Assembly (NCBI GenBank): GCA_037178625.1
Contig: CM074140.1
Location: 1,550,001 to 1,614,000 of the forward strand
Direction of reading: 5' to 3'
Source of the DNA: Skeletonema tropicum
Taxonomy: Eukaryota > Bacillariophyta > Thalassiosirophyceae > Thalassiosirales > Thalassiosiraceae
Length of the DNA: 64,000 nucleotides
Shown here piece after piece: positions 39,221 to 48,879 of the stretch. Numbering within the stretch: the stretch's first letter is position 1; each line of letters begins with the position of its first letter. Position numbers and translations under genes: made by a program. Under the pieces are notes generated by a model. That model was not told where the DNA came from. It did no database searches and worked only from the letters and a program-made list of their open reading frames with translations.

Positions 39221-39566
39221 TCAAATGGAGAAGTCGTCACAAGATGGTGCAGCCGCTGATGCGGCCGCTGATTTTGGCGAAAAAGCAGTCTAAAAAGAAA
39301 GTTAATATACTAGCGACAAAGCAAGCCAAGATCCATGAAGAGTTTCAAAAATTACTTCGTACAATATTGACCAAACCGCAACTGTGGCTTGAGGAACCAT
39401 TGTGATATGTCAGGAACTTTGTCCTTACGGTATCAAAGGGGAAAGATCGACACAACTTTCCCATTGATGAGGGGGATGAGTCTCTTCCGGTCACCAAGGA
39501 AGAGGAACAATCAACAGAGATCCAGTTCTCTTTGTATTATCGCGGAAGACTGGCTTCCATGACCAT
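39221..39566 (+). pseudogene. Degenerate upstream part of the OB-fold ORF
   Basis: Coding-like stretches lie in mixed frames: MVQPLMRPLILAKKQSKKK from 39243, stopped by TGA near 39403, then NFVLTVSKGKDRHNFPID in the same frame to another TGA at ~39568. The 230-codon frame that follows is open only from ~39479. This looks like an exon set or a frameshifted 5' end of the downstream ORF. Confidence 0.3.
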
Positions 39567-40259
39567 GTGAGTCACAGAGAGTACCAAAAACAAAAAGTGA
39601 AATTGACACACCTCACATTAGTAGATGGTGACAACAACAGAATTCATGCTCGGTTGGCAACTCATCTTGCTGACGTTGGAAGGCAATTGATCGAGGGAGA
39701 CATTATCAAGCTCGGATTATTCACCCCTCTTACATATCATGTGAATGAAGGCTCTCCATTGATGCCAGCACTATTCATCTTACAATACACTCAGGTAGGA
39801 CACGCTCCAATCCCTTTGGACACGCACCCCATGCTTTGCTGCTCTGTTGGAAATCAACCTACTGAAGAAGTGGAGCCGATGTATAATATTCCGGATCCGC
39901 TTACTCAAGACCCGCCAGAGTGCACGTTTGAGAAACGGCTGTGCAGAAAGTTTGGTGTTAATTTCATTGGTCGGTGCATCTGCGAAGAAATACCTGTTGA
40001 GAAGCGGAATTTTGATATGATTGCAGAAGATTGTTATCTTATCAATGCTTCCGATGGTGTCGATAAGTTACAGAACAAATCAAAACGACTGATGCTGTAT
40101 TGGTGGTATGCAACAAATATTTATTCTTTGACTGGGAAAGGGAATCGCGGTAAATTACCCGACTGCCTTGAATACGCTATAAAGAAAAAATACCCCGAAC
40201 AATCCTCATCCGACTGGACTGGATACAAAGAAAGTAACAAGAAAAGGAGGGCAAAATAA
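39479..40259 (+). CDS. OB-fold (RPA-like) protein with P2X7-tail-like C-terminus, TE-associated type
   Basis: The frame is open from ~39479 and has no ATG until deep inside it; a GTG lies at 39567. So the true 5' end is missing or upstream. The first half (LTLVDGDNNRIHARLATHL, LIEGDIIKLGLFTPLTYHV) resembles an RPA1-type OB fold, the ssDNA-binding module. The C-terminal part (RLMLYWWYATNIYSLTGKGN, LPDCLEYAIKKKYPE, WTGYK) follows the order of the P2X7-receptor cytoplasmic-domain motif found in many non-receptor eukaryotic ORFs. Basic tail KKRRAK. It is convergent with the zinc-knuckle ORF, with only 28 bp between stops. A role in TE biology is suggested by context only; the domain calls are by pattern recognition. 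Confidence 0.5.
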
Positions 40260-40287
40260 AGCAATCACTGTATTATGAGGTTTACTT

Positions 40288-40722
40288 CTACCATTCTATC
40301 TTGGCAGTGTAGTTTTTGGCTTTCTTTGGTGGGGAGTATAGGGTATTCCAATCTATGGATTCTATCTTTCTTTTACACTTAGGCTTCAGCACTGGACACT
40401 CCCTTGTTGCATGACCAATCTGTTCACACTTTGTGCAACGTTTTACCTTTGACTTTGTTGGTTTTGTTGTGCTTAGCTTCTCACTCTTGTGCTTCTTTTT
40501 GCCGTCTTCTTTTCCCATTCGTATGGTGTTGGTGATTTTTGCCTCAAGACGTGCTTCTTTACCTGCCTCACTGCTTGAGCGCTCTTTTTTTCTCTTCCGT
40601 TTCTTGCCATTTTGCATCAACCTCATCACTTCAATTTCAGTGCCCCCCAAGTTGAGTAGTCGAGACAACTCATGATGAGTTTCTTCAATTATTCCAGTTC
40701 GGCAGAAGACAAGCATGATCAT
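40288..40722 (-). CDS. Basic CCHC zinc-knuckle ORF, TE-like
   Basis: 144-aa ORF. Lys/Arg-rich middle (GKKRKRKKERSS, EDGKKKHKSEK) precedes a CCHC knuckle CTKCEQIGHATRECP and a short tail (WNTLYSPPKKAKNY). CCHC knuckles bind single-stranded nucleic acid and are typical of Gag, LINE ORFs and host RNA-binding proteins. The ATG lies in a region with no obvious promoter, so an upstream exon may be missing. Nothing else in the neighbourhood resembles reverse transcriptase. Confidence 0.45.
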   Translation of the reverse strand: MIMLVFCRTGIIEETHHELSRLLNLGGTEIEVMRLMQNGKKRKRKKERSSSEAGKEARLEAKITNTIRMGKEDGKKKHKSEKLSTTKPTKSKVKRCTKCEQIGHATRECPVLKPKCKRKIESIDWNTLYSPPKKAKNYTAKIEW

Positions 40723-41057
40723 GTTGCGCCAAAGATCTGTGTGCTCAAGATTGAGCCTCTTGCCCTCGGACTAACTTTCTTCCACAAGAAATATTTCAAT
40801 TTCGTTTTCCCCTCTTAGCAAGACAATACAATATGCTCTAGTTCCCAACGCGAATTGACCTTGATGCAATGCAATAGTTAGTTCTCAGCATTCCCCTTGA
40901 CTCTATCCCATTAGCTCAAAGAGACGAAGCCATCACCCATGCCATCCAAGGTAACATCTCCGTCAAAGGGCCCACAAGCGCAATCTCCAGCTCCAACAAA
41001 CACGAAAACGTCAGTGTATTATCTTCTGCAACATAAGGGTCAAAGTATACGGTTGAA
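40723..41057. other. Spacer leading into the satellite array
   Basis: A plus-strand frame begins at ATG 40939 (MPSKVTSPSKGPQAQSPAP) and runs straight into the first repeat unit, so it may be the 5' end of a gene interrupted by the array, or chance. Nothing else seen. Confidence 0.3.
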
Positions 41058-41058
41058 T

Positions 41059-42690
41059 GATGAGCTACGGGACAGCTCAACTGGACCTCTCAGATCAGAT
41101 CAGCTCAGCTTCCGTATCATCGCTTCAACTTCCGCAATCCGATTGCGCAGTGCAAATGAGCTATTACTATATCTCCGATGAGCTACGGGACAGCTCAACT
41201 GGACCTCTCAGATCAGCTCAGCTTCCGTATCAACGATCCAACTTACGCAATCCGTCTGCGCAGTGCAAATGAGCTTTTGCTGTATCGCTACCAAGTATAA
41301 TGGACCACTAGAAGTGGCTTATGCGTTTATTGACGACGATAGATTCGATACGATATACATGATATGGTTGAATGATAAGCTACGGGACAGCTCAACTGGA
41401 CCTCTCAGATCAGATCAGCTCAGCTTCGTATCATCGATCCAACTTACGCAATCCGTCTGCGCAGTGCAAATGAGCTTTTGCTGTATCACCGCCAAGTATA
41501 ATGGACCACTAGAAGTGGCTTATGCGTTTATTGACGACGATAGATACGATATGGTTGAATGATGAGCTACGGGACAGCTCAACTGGACCTCTCAGATCAG
41601 ATCAGCTCAGCTCAGCTTCCGTATCATCTCTTCAACATACGCAATCCGTCTGCGCAGTGCAAATGAGCTTTTGCTGTATCACCGCCAAGTATAATGGACC
41701 ACTAGAAGTGGCTTATGCGTTTATTGACGACGATAGATATGATATGGTTGAATGATGTGCTACGGGACAGCTCAACTGGACCTCTCAGATCAGATCAGCT
41801 CAGCTCAGCTTCCGTATCATCTCTTCAACATACGCAATCCGTCTGCGCAGTGCAAATGAGCTTTTACTGTATCACCGCCAAGTATAATGGACCACTAGAA
41901 GCGGCTCATGCGTTTATTGACGACGATAGATACGTTATGGTTGAATGATGAGCTACGGGACAGCTCAACTGGACCTCTCAGATCAGATCAGCTCAGTTTC
42001 CGTATCATCTCTTCAACTTACGCAATCCGTCTGCGCAGTGCAAATGAGCTTTTGCTGTATCACCGCCAAGTATAATGGACCACTAGAAGTGGCTTATGCG
42101 TTTATTGACGACGATAGATATGATATGGTTGAATGATGTGCTACGGGACAGCTCAACTGGACCTCTCAGATCAGATCAGCTCAGCTCAGCTTCCGTATCA
42201 TCTCTTCAACATACGCAATCCGTCTGCGCAGTGCAAATGAGCTTTTACTGTATCACCGCCAAGTATAATGGACCACTAGAAGCGGCTCATGCGTTTATTG
42301 ACGACGATAGATACGTTTGGTTGAATGATGAGCTACGGGACAGCTCAACTGGACCTCTCAGATCAGATCAGCTCAGCTCAGTTTCCGTATCATCTCTTCA
42401 ACATACGCAACCCGTCTGCGCAGTGCAAATGAGCTTTTACTGTATCACCGCCAAGTATAATGGACCACTAGAAGCGGCTCATGCGTTTATTGACGACGAT
42501 AGATACGTTACGGTTGAATGATGAGCTACGGGACAGCTCAACTGGACCTCTCAGATCAGATCAGCTCAGTTTCCGTATCATCTCTTCAACATACGCAATC
42601 CGTCTGCGCAGCGCAAATGAGCTTTTACTGTATCGCCGCCTACTACAGTGGACCATTCGAAGCGGCTCATGCTCATGCGTCTTTTTCGAT
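41059..42690 (+). repeat. Tandem satellite array, nine ~193-bp units
   Basis: The unit start GATGAGCTACGGGACAGCTC (variants GATAAGC, GATGTGC) recurs at 41059, 41177, 41374, 41561, 41754, 41947, 42134, 42327 and 42520. Spacings are 118, 197, 187, 193, 193, 187, 193 and 193. Every unit contains CCTCTCAGATCAG(ATCAG)CTCAG, GCAATCCGTCTGCGCAGTGC, CGCCAAGTATAATGGACCAC and TTTATTGACGACGATAGATA. The 6-bp length variation comes mainly from the CAGCTCAG stutter. The first unit is truncated and the last diverges toward 42690. Open frames of 63-141 aa within it follow the repeat unit and are probably not genes. Confidence 0.93.
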
Positions 42691-44272
42691 GATAATATTG
42701 TTTTTATTGATGAATGTGGTTTTGCGAGCCATTTGAACCTTGCAACAATCATAAACATCTTTATTTCGATGAGTTTCCTTGAGCAATATGAATCTAAGAT
42801 TAATTTCTAAAGTTTCTTTGTTAGCATTTTGGAGAAACATGCCACGCCTTCGGTTTCTACTCAAAACTGTCGGGAAAGTTTTGAGCAACGCGATGATTAT
42901 GTCAGGAAAATGATGGTGGCGATTCTGGCTTCGGCCCGCCTCTCAGAAATACAAACGTTATACTTACATAAATTTGCTTGGATCAATCACACGTACCCCT
43001 CATTGCTTGGCTCGTGCGGATTCGGAACCAGCCAAACATTTCATTGAGCTTGTTGAGGCTGCATCGTTTCTGGGTGCTGCAATACATAATGTGATTCTTT
43101 CTTTGTGTTTTTCGCATGGGGCAGTTAGTTCTGAAGATAGTTGGTTCCCTACTGAGATACCAGAAGGCCAATGCAGGAATCTCCAAGTGATACATATCGC
43201 TCAGCGCATGTCGGAGTAAGTCCAATGTTATGTCTTCGATATGGATATCAAGCTACATTGGTTCAAGAACAAATTTCGTACGCCCTTTGAGATCTCTTCA
43301 CTAACATTGCTAGATATGGATCTCAATTAGATTCCATGCGCGTTTTGTTGTATGTTGGAGATAGTAGGTCCGCTACCTTGGTGGTAACCATAGCCTAGAG
43401 GGTCATGTCTGCTTTGGCTTTGCTTCCGCTCCTAAGCCTAAGTACTTACATACATAACTTTTGTATCAAACTGGCTGGAGGAGACTTCAGGAGTAATCTG
43501 GAGTATTCTGATTGCATTATAAAATGAGTTGATCGGATTGAGTTAGAAACAAAGCAGCAGTAAAGGTTGCTGGTGACACCACGCCAATCCCATATAACGT
43601 TTGTCATTGAAGAGCATAGCAAACTGATAATAGTTACAGGCCGCCTATTGGGATAGCGGCGATGCATTTTTTGTGTCATCTGCAGGGTAACTGCTACGAC
43701 TGCGGCAGTTGCTACAGCCGGCGGACCGCACTGACTAATCTACTCATAAGACAGATCATTTCGCTTTGATGATGCGGCCAGCGTTTTTCTGCCTTTGGTT
43801 GGTTAGGTGTTGGTAGTAGGAGGTGTTTTTGTCATGGTTTTTTGTGAGTTCCGCCTGTTGCACTCCTGTTGCAAAAGTTGCAAAAAGCAAGCGATTTTTG
43901 CAACGATGTTTGCAACTTGAGTTGCAAAGTGAAAAGTGAGCCCCAGATATATACCCCTAGAAGATTGAGCAACATACATATGAATATACTTATCACAGGA
44001 TTTTTGGTGGTAATTTAAATCATGACTAACTTCTCTTCTCAGTTTCTCAATTTTGACTTCTTCTGGCTTCTTTCTGCTGATCATATGCGAAAGACTTTCC
44101 TTCTCTAGCCTAACCTTACTTCTTGGGATAATGCGGAATGCTTTTTTGATCCCACAACGCCCAACACACACGGTGGATTCGAGACCGCGGCAGACGACAT
44201 TTGTGTGACTCCGACTTTTAGCTAATTCCTACGTAGAGGGTAGTTAGTGAGTTCGACCAATAAAACACCCCT
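42691..44272. other. Accessory spacer, no confident gene
   Basis: Plus-strand frames at 42829-43047 and 42974-43219 are in different frames over a shared stretch and could be a broken small gene (SEPAKHFIELVEAASFLGAA). The minus ORF 43803-44171 is basic and unremarkable. Six TTGCA(A) motifs cluster at 43857-43928. No RNA gene seen. Confidence 0.3.
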
Positions 44273-44345
44273 GAGACGGCAACACCCAACATATTCGTGT
44301 TCCCCAGACTCTTGCGAGTTAGAATATGCTGGGTGTTGCCGTCTC
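44273..44345. repeat. Hairpin, 24-bp stem with one mismatch
   Basis: GAGACGGCAACACCCAACAT at 44273 and its reverse complement ending at 44345 (CTGGGTGTTGCCGTCTC) form a ~24-bp stem with one mismatch around a ~23-nt loop. It lies 140 bp from the hAT left end. Confidence 0.8.
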
Positions 44346-44485
44346 ACTAGTTGGTTGTCAAAAGCATTCACCCCTAAAATATCTAGTGTATACAAACGGT
44401 ATTAACGTTTTTGTGCGTGAGATCATTATGAGAACTATTATTGGATTTTGGGGAATCTAGTTTTTTTTTTGCGCCAAGCGTCATT

Positions 44486-45806
44486 TAGCGTTTCGGCCAG
44501 GAATCCCTGGGATATTTCGGCACTTTTGAGTATCCCGAGGGATATTTTTTCGCCAAAAATCGCTAAAAAATATCCTTTTATTTGGACAAGCTTATCTTGA
44601 TAGCTGGAGCGTTTCTGATGTCAATAATACTATTGTTCACTCATCAAATCACATTTAATCACTTTTTATATCCAAAATCACTCACTTGGCCATTATTACA
44701 GCGCAAGAACGTCCGTAGCTGCAACACATCTCCCACTATGCTGTCACCAACAATCCTCCGGATGAAAGTCAATTGTGAGAATACACGCTCCACCGCAGCA
44801 CTAGAAACTTGAGTAAGAACAATAAGCCGAACAGCCTTGTAGAAGGATGGTATCACATCTGCTCTAGCTTCCATTGCAGTCTTCCACCATTCATAGATCC
44901 GACGTCCACGCTCCCCAATGTCATTTTTCCAATTCATTCTACAAAACTCATCTATATCCTCCCCATCTGCTCCCTCTTCTCCAGCAGCTTGCAATAGATC
45001 CCCAACATTGCCCTCAATCCCATCTTCTGCCACATCTGAATCTTCCATTATATCATCTTCATCTTCTGGGTGAGCGTCTTCAGCAGTGTCGTCACCCTGC
45101 TGCTGACGTAATGTATTGTCTATATTAACCAACAAGGCTCTCTGACGAGCCCTTCGCAACTTTTCTTTCACTCTTTGCCGATAACGTCTATTCGTCTCCT
45201 CGATGTCCTCGCCCTCGAAATTGAAATGCATTTCTTCCACAAGTTTCAGGTATTCGGGTATTTCATCCCTCATTGATTTGAGGAATTCATCTGTGAATTC
45301 CTTGTACTCGAAATGTTTCAACTCATCTATCCAGCGACGAAGCATATCAATTGTTAGCTGCTGCTGGTCCTTCAGAAACAAGATGTCTCCTCCGGCAAAG
45401 CCTGCGGCTTCAAATGACCATCATCACCGGTGCTGCCGGGGGCTGGTGCTGTTGTGCGTGGATCTTTGGATTTCTCCATTGTGTTGAAAGACAGAATACG
45501 GGCGAAAGACCGAATTAATACACGGATGGCGACAAAAATAATGCAACACAGAAACAGCCACTACTGAATCTGTCTGTAGTGTTGGCAGGGCGAGGGAGCT
45601 GTCGGCAAGTACATAGTAGTGTCGGCTGTCGGCCATGCTGGTGCGGTGAGCTCAACGCATCCTGGTGGAAGGAAGGCTCTGGCGGACTTTTTGAGATGGT
45701 GTCCTGTCACATCATGTAGACTTTTGTACGTAGGAACTAGTAAATAATCAGGGATATTTTTTGGGATATTTTGCAGGGGTGGGCGGGCTACCTGGCCGAA
45801 ACGCTA
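44486..45806 (-). mobile_element. hAT-superfamily element, non-autonomous, with 8-bp target duplication
   Basis: TAGCGTTTCGGCCAGG at 44486-44501 is repeated in perfect inverted orientation at 45791-45806. GCGTCATT directly precedes the left end (44478-44485) and directly follows the right end (45807-45814), giving a perfect 8-bp duplication as expected for hAT. The body is 1321 bp and holds only the C-terminal part of a hAT transposase. The superfamily call is doubly supported, by duplication length and by the dimerisation domain. Confidence 0.92.
44659..45381 (-). pseudogene. hAT transposase C-terminal fragment (dimerisation domain)
   Basis: 240-codon open frame with no ATG at its beginning; an in-frame TGA lies ~17 codons upstream and there is no room for an N-terminal catalytic domain. 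The C-terminus has the hAT dimerisation pattern: WWKTAMEARADVIPSFYKAV, then VSSAAVERVFSQLTFIRRI and LQLRTFLRCNNG. An acidic linker (DEDDIMEDSDVAEDG) precedes it. The BED finger and RNase-H catalytic domains are absent, so the element would need a transposase in trans. The fragment is otherwise uninterrupted. Confidence 0.75.
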
Positions 45807-45848
45807 GCGTCATTTCCACATCATCTTGTGCACTCATTCTTGCTAACC

Positions 45849-47908
45849 ATGGCAACAACCCCCAATTCTAGCCACAATAGAGATAGCGGTAGCCGCCAAA
45901 ATGCGCCAACTGGGGTGTATACTCCAGTGTCAGGTTCATCCGGGCAATTTGTTACTCCATCATCTTCAAAAACATCAAAATGTGGCAGAGAATCTGCAAC
46001 AACTGTGGTGGCTCCACAGCGTCGTTCAAAGAGAGGTCAGAATAACTCGGCCCCAATGAAGCTAACCGCTCCTTCTCAATTATTCCGTAGTCGCGATACA
46101 GCAGTGTCATGCTTCAACTTCCCTCTTGATCCCAGTAATATTGATCACCTCAAAGTGATATGTTCTAAATGCAAGATGGTCTTGGGTGAAGCCAAAGACG
46201 GAATCCTCACCGAGGCAATAAAGAAGAAGAAACGTGCCGACAAACGAATGTGCGAACGGCCGTGGGACCTCAACAAGAAATGTATCATGCGAAAGGCAGG
46301 GACCAAGACAGAAAGAAACCTAAGTTCCGGTCGAATATCACACAAAAATATTCAAACAGCATCATTCACGAGCCAATACTCAATATTCCACTTGACTGTG
46401 TGACGAAGGCATCAATGCATGTCGTGCTGGGGTTCACGAACTGGCTCGTAAATTTGTCTATTTCTGCTTACGAATGCATCGAGAAGAAAGCAGCTGCCCG
46501 ATCTTCTGGCACGGAGCAGGTAGCATTCCGTGAGACGATTGAATTGGTATTGAAGAAGTTATATAGATACAAAGAGTTTCTTACCGAACAGGAGAAGGAC
46601 ACTAAATCCGTATTCACTAGGCAGAGCACTGTTGTCGCTGATTTACTTTCACGGACTGATGAGTTGGAAGTCATCAAAGAAACCATCGGAGAAGACTTTT
46701 CGTTGACTGAGGAAGCAACAGCAGAGCTGCGTGAGAAACAGCAGCAGCTCGAGGATGAGTTAAAGCATCTCGAGAAGCAATTGGAGACTGAAGCTACGGA
46801 ACTGGTCAACAGCACGAAAGAAAATTCCAACCTTGCTGATTACATTGTCGTGCTCATGGAGCAGATCAGCATTACCGACAATACAATTTTGGAATGTGAG
46901 GAGTATCTGAAAAATCATGGTGGTCATTCGAAGAGAAAGTTTGAGGAAGTATTGAAGAAGAACGGTTGTGACAGGCAAACTTACTTTGAAGCACAAATGG
47001 TCGGTAACCATTGCATGAATTATGCGGAGCATAGTGAAGTCATATACAGTGACATGTTCGATGAGTTTGATCCTATCATCGAACAACAAGATCTGAAGGA
47101 AGAGTTGAGTAATTTCACATTGCGAATGAAGGAAGTTGTGTCTCTATGGTTCAAAATCCAACGAGTAATGAAATCCGTCAATAAGCAGTCCGACAAGGCA
47201 ATTAAAGACTTTGAAGCGAACATTAAGAAGCTCAAAGATCTCATTGTCAAGCTATTAGTAACAGACGTACCGATTGCCGAGTGGAAGTCAAAACTTCCTG
47301 CATTCCCCAAAAGTCATCTCCTCTTCATTGGCCATCTTCTTGACCAGCTGACTATGTGGGGAACTCTTGGCGGTTTTGACGAGCAAAACATCGAAAGCGC
47401 CCATGCAATCTGGAACCAATTGATGCGTCAGATGGGCGCTACTCGCGGGAAGGAACTCAAGAAGAAGGTGTTCATTCAGTATTACTTGAAGAGTGCTGAA
47501 TTCATACAATCTAATATTTTGCGTTTGAAAGAGGAGTCAAAGCGTCCTAATAAATATGCTCCCCGACGTCCCAGAGCAGAAGATGTCGAAATCAATAATA
47601 GCGCTGTTGCAGAGACACAAATTGATACTGTCGAGGTCGATGAAGGATCTTTAGTCGCAGACATCAATGGGGAGGTTGCTCTCCATCAACCTCTGATGGT
47701 ATTCGATTCATCTACATCTGCAGAAGATAATGGCGATGGCGCAGTCGGAAATGATGCTGATGAAACGGCGCAGGTGAAAGTATCGAAAGAGGATACGATG
47801 GTCAGCACTTGTCCTCATTGCAGTAAGCGCTTACTTAATGTGGCTCTCCGTGTTCACATGTTTGAGGCACATGGTGTTACTCTTTGTGCTGAAGCCGAAC
47901 CTAGGTAA
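45849..47908 (+). pseudogene. TE-like gene in two frames: Cys-rich N-terminus and coiled-coil/zinc-finger C-terminus
   Basis: Frame one starts at ATG 45849 (MATTPNSSHNRDS) and carries a VICSKCKMVLGEA Cys pair, then runs to 46403. Frame two is open from ~46250 and continues to 47908: KPKFRSNITQKYSNSIIHEP, a coiled coil of ~200 residues, then KSHLLFIGHLLDQLTMWG, GGFDEQNIESAHAIWNQLMR and a C-terminal C2H2 (CPHCSKRLLNVALRVHMFEA). The IESAHA..N and LHLFLG-like blocks recall C-terminal parts of large TE-encoded proteins. The hand-over between 46250 and 46330 needs a frameshift or an unusual short intron (GTGCGA..AAAG is possible but weak). The hAT duplication lies 35 bp before the start codon. Confidence 0.5.
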
Positions 47909-48423
47909 TCGATAAGTAGTACCAAATCATATGAGGCGAAGAATGATGCAGCCAAATATGTCTTCATTTTTGCATTGAAACGGCATAATGGCATAGATAG
48001 AGTAGACAGTAGTAACGAGTTGACGGAAGATATCGACATTGTGATGGGCTTCTCATCAGATTTTGGGATGTCAAAGTTAGCGATAGTTAGCGATCACAAA
48101 TGCTAAGGCGAATCCACCGTGCACAGTAATTTCCCTTCAAGTAGTCATCAACAAGTTCCTGACCCATTGCACTTTCTGCTTTTTGGATTTACGGTCCAAT
48201 TCCAAGACTAACCCCACGCAGGGGGTAAGAATTTTGGCTAGGTATGCCTGAGATTTGAGGAGTTATCCCTTATGTATTGGGGGGTTGTTCTCCTGTTGGT
48301 GTTGGTTGTTCGTGGAATCGGAGCTTTTAGTCGTTCCTTTTCCATACTCCTTCTCGTACAGGTCGTGGTTTAACTTCTACTCTGCATAGCTCGTCTCATT
48401 ATTTCCATTACATTATATTCATT
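47909..48423. other. Spacer, nothing recognised
   Basis: No ORF with recognisable content, no repeat beyond short duplications (AGTTAGCGAT twice near 48075). Holds the promoter of the 48424 gene. Confidence 0.3.
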
Positions 48424-48879
48424 ATGCCTACATCGCACCATAGAATAGAATCAATTACATCGACAATGACTCCCCATACTCGCTCCGTCAGCTTTGCTCC
48501 AACGAGCCAACTCATTCTCATTCGCAATGATGACATGATTGATACTGAACGAAAATGGTACTCACAAGAGGAGGAGGAGGAATTCAAGAGAAAAATGGCC
48601 AAGGATGTGAAACGGTTGAGAGCAGCCATCGTCTCTCCGCATCCTTTGCAAGAAGATCTTGTTGATTGCAATGGCATCGAGGTCTACACTCTCTTCTCTG
48701 AGGACATCAGACAACGGCTACACGACATGAAACGCGTCCACAGAAAGATTGTTCTAGCCGCCCAGCATCTTTTCACTCCATTGGAGCTCTCTCAAGTATT
48801 GCAACAGGGATCCACGTATGCTCGACAGCATGCAATCAAGTTGGCAGCACTCAAAGATTACTCTACGATGATGTATTGA
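48424..48879 (+). CDS. Small conserved-type diatom protein with WYSxxEEEEFK motif
   Basis: Single exon, 151 aa; the Met at residue 15 (MTPHTRSVSF) is an alternative start. The order RSVSFAPTSQLILI, RKWYSQEEEEEFKRKM, DVKRLRAAI, DCNGIEVYTLFSEDIR, AAQHLF and LAALKDYSTMMY matches, as I recall, an expanded diatom family of short intronless proteins with an acidic WYS..E..F helix and C.GIE. No signal peptide or membrane span. Function unknown. It lies beside the decayed satellite copies but has normal codon use. Confidence 0.6.
   Translation: MPTSHHRIESITSTMTPHTRSVSFAPTSQLILIRNDDMIDTERKWYSQEEEEEFKRKMAKDVKRLRAAIVSPHPLQEDLVDCNGIEVYTLFSEDIRQRLHDMKRVHRKIVLAAQHLFTPLELSQVLQQGSTYARQHAIKLAALKDYSTMMY

Noticed and set aside
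41263..42521. Repeated 63-141 aa open frames inside the satellite array
   Set aside because: They track the repeat unit, shift frame when the unit length changes from 193 to 187 bp and have no own start context, so they are by-products of the repeat.
42829..43219. Small gene in two overlapping frames
   Set aside because: The two frames overlap without a splice pair and no domain is recognisable; listed only as possible decay.
44225..45736. Element bounded by the inverted TTCCTACGTA words
   Set aside because: The right word lies inside the hAT element and the left one outside, so they cannot be paired ends of one insertion.
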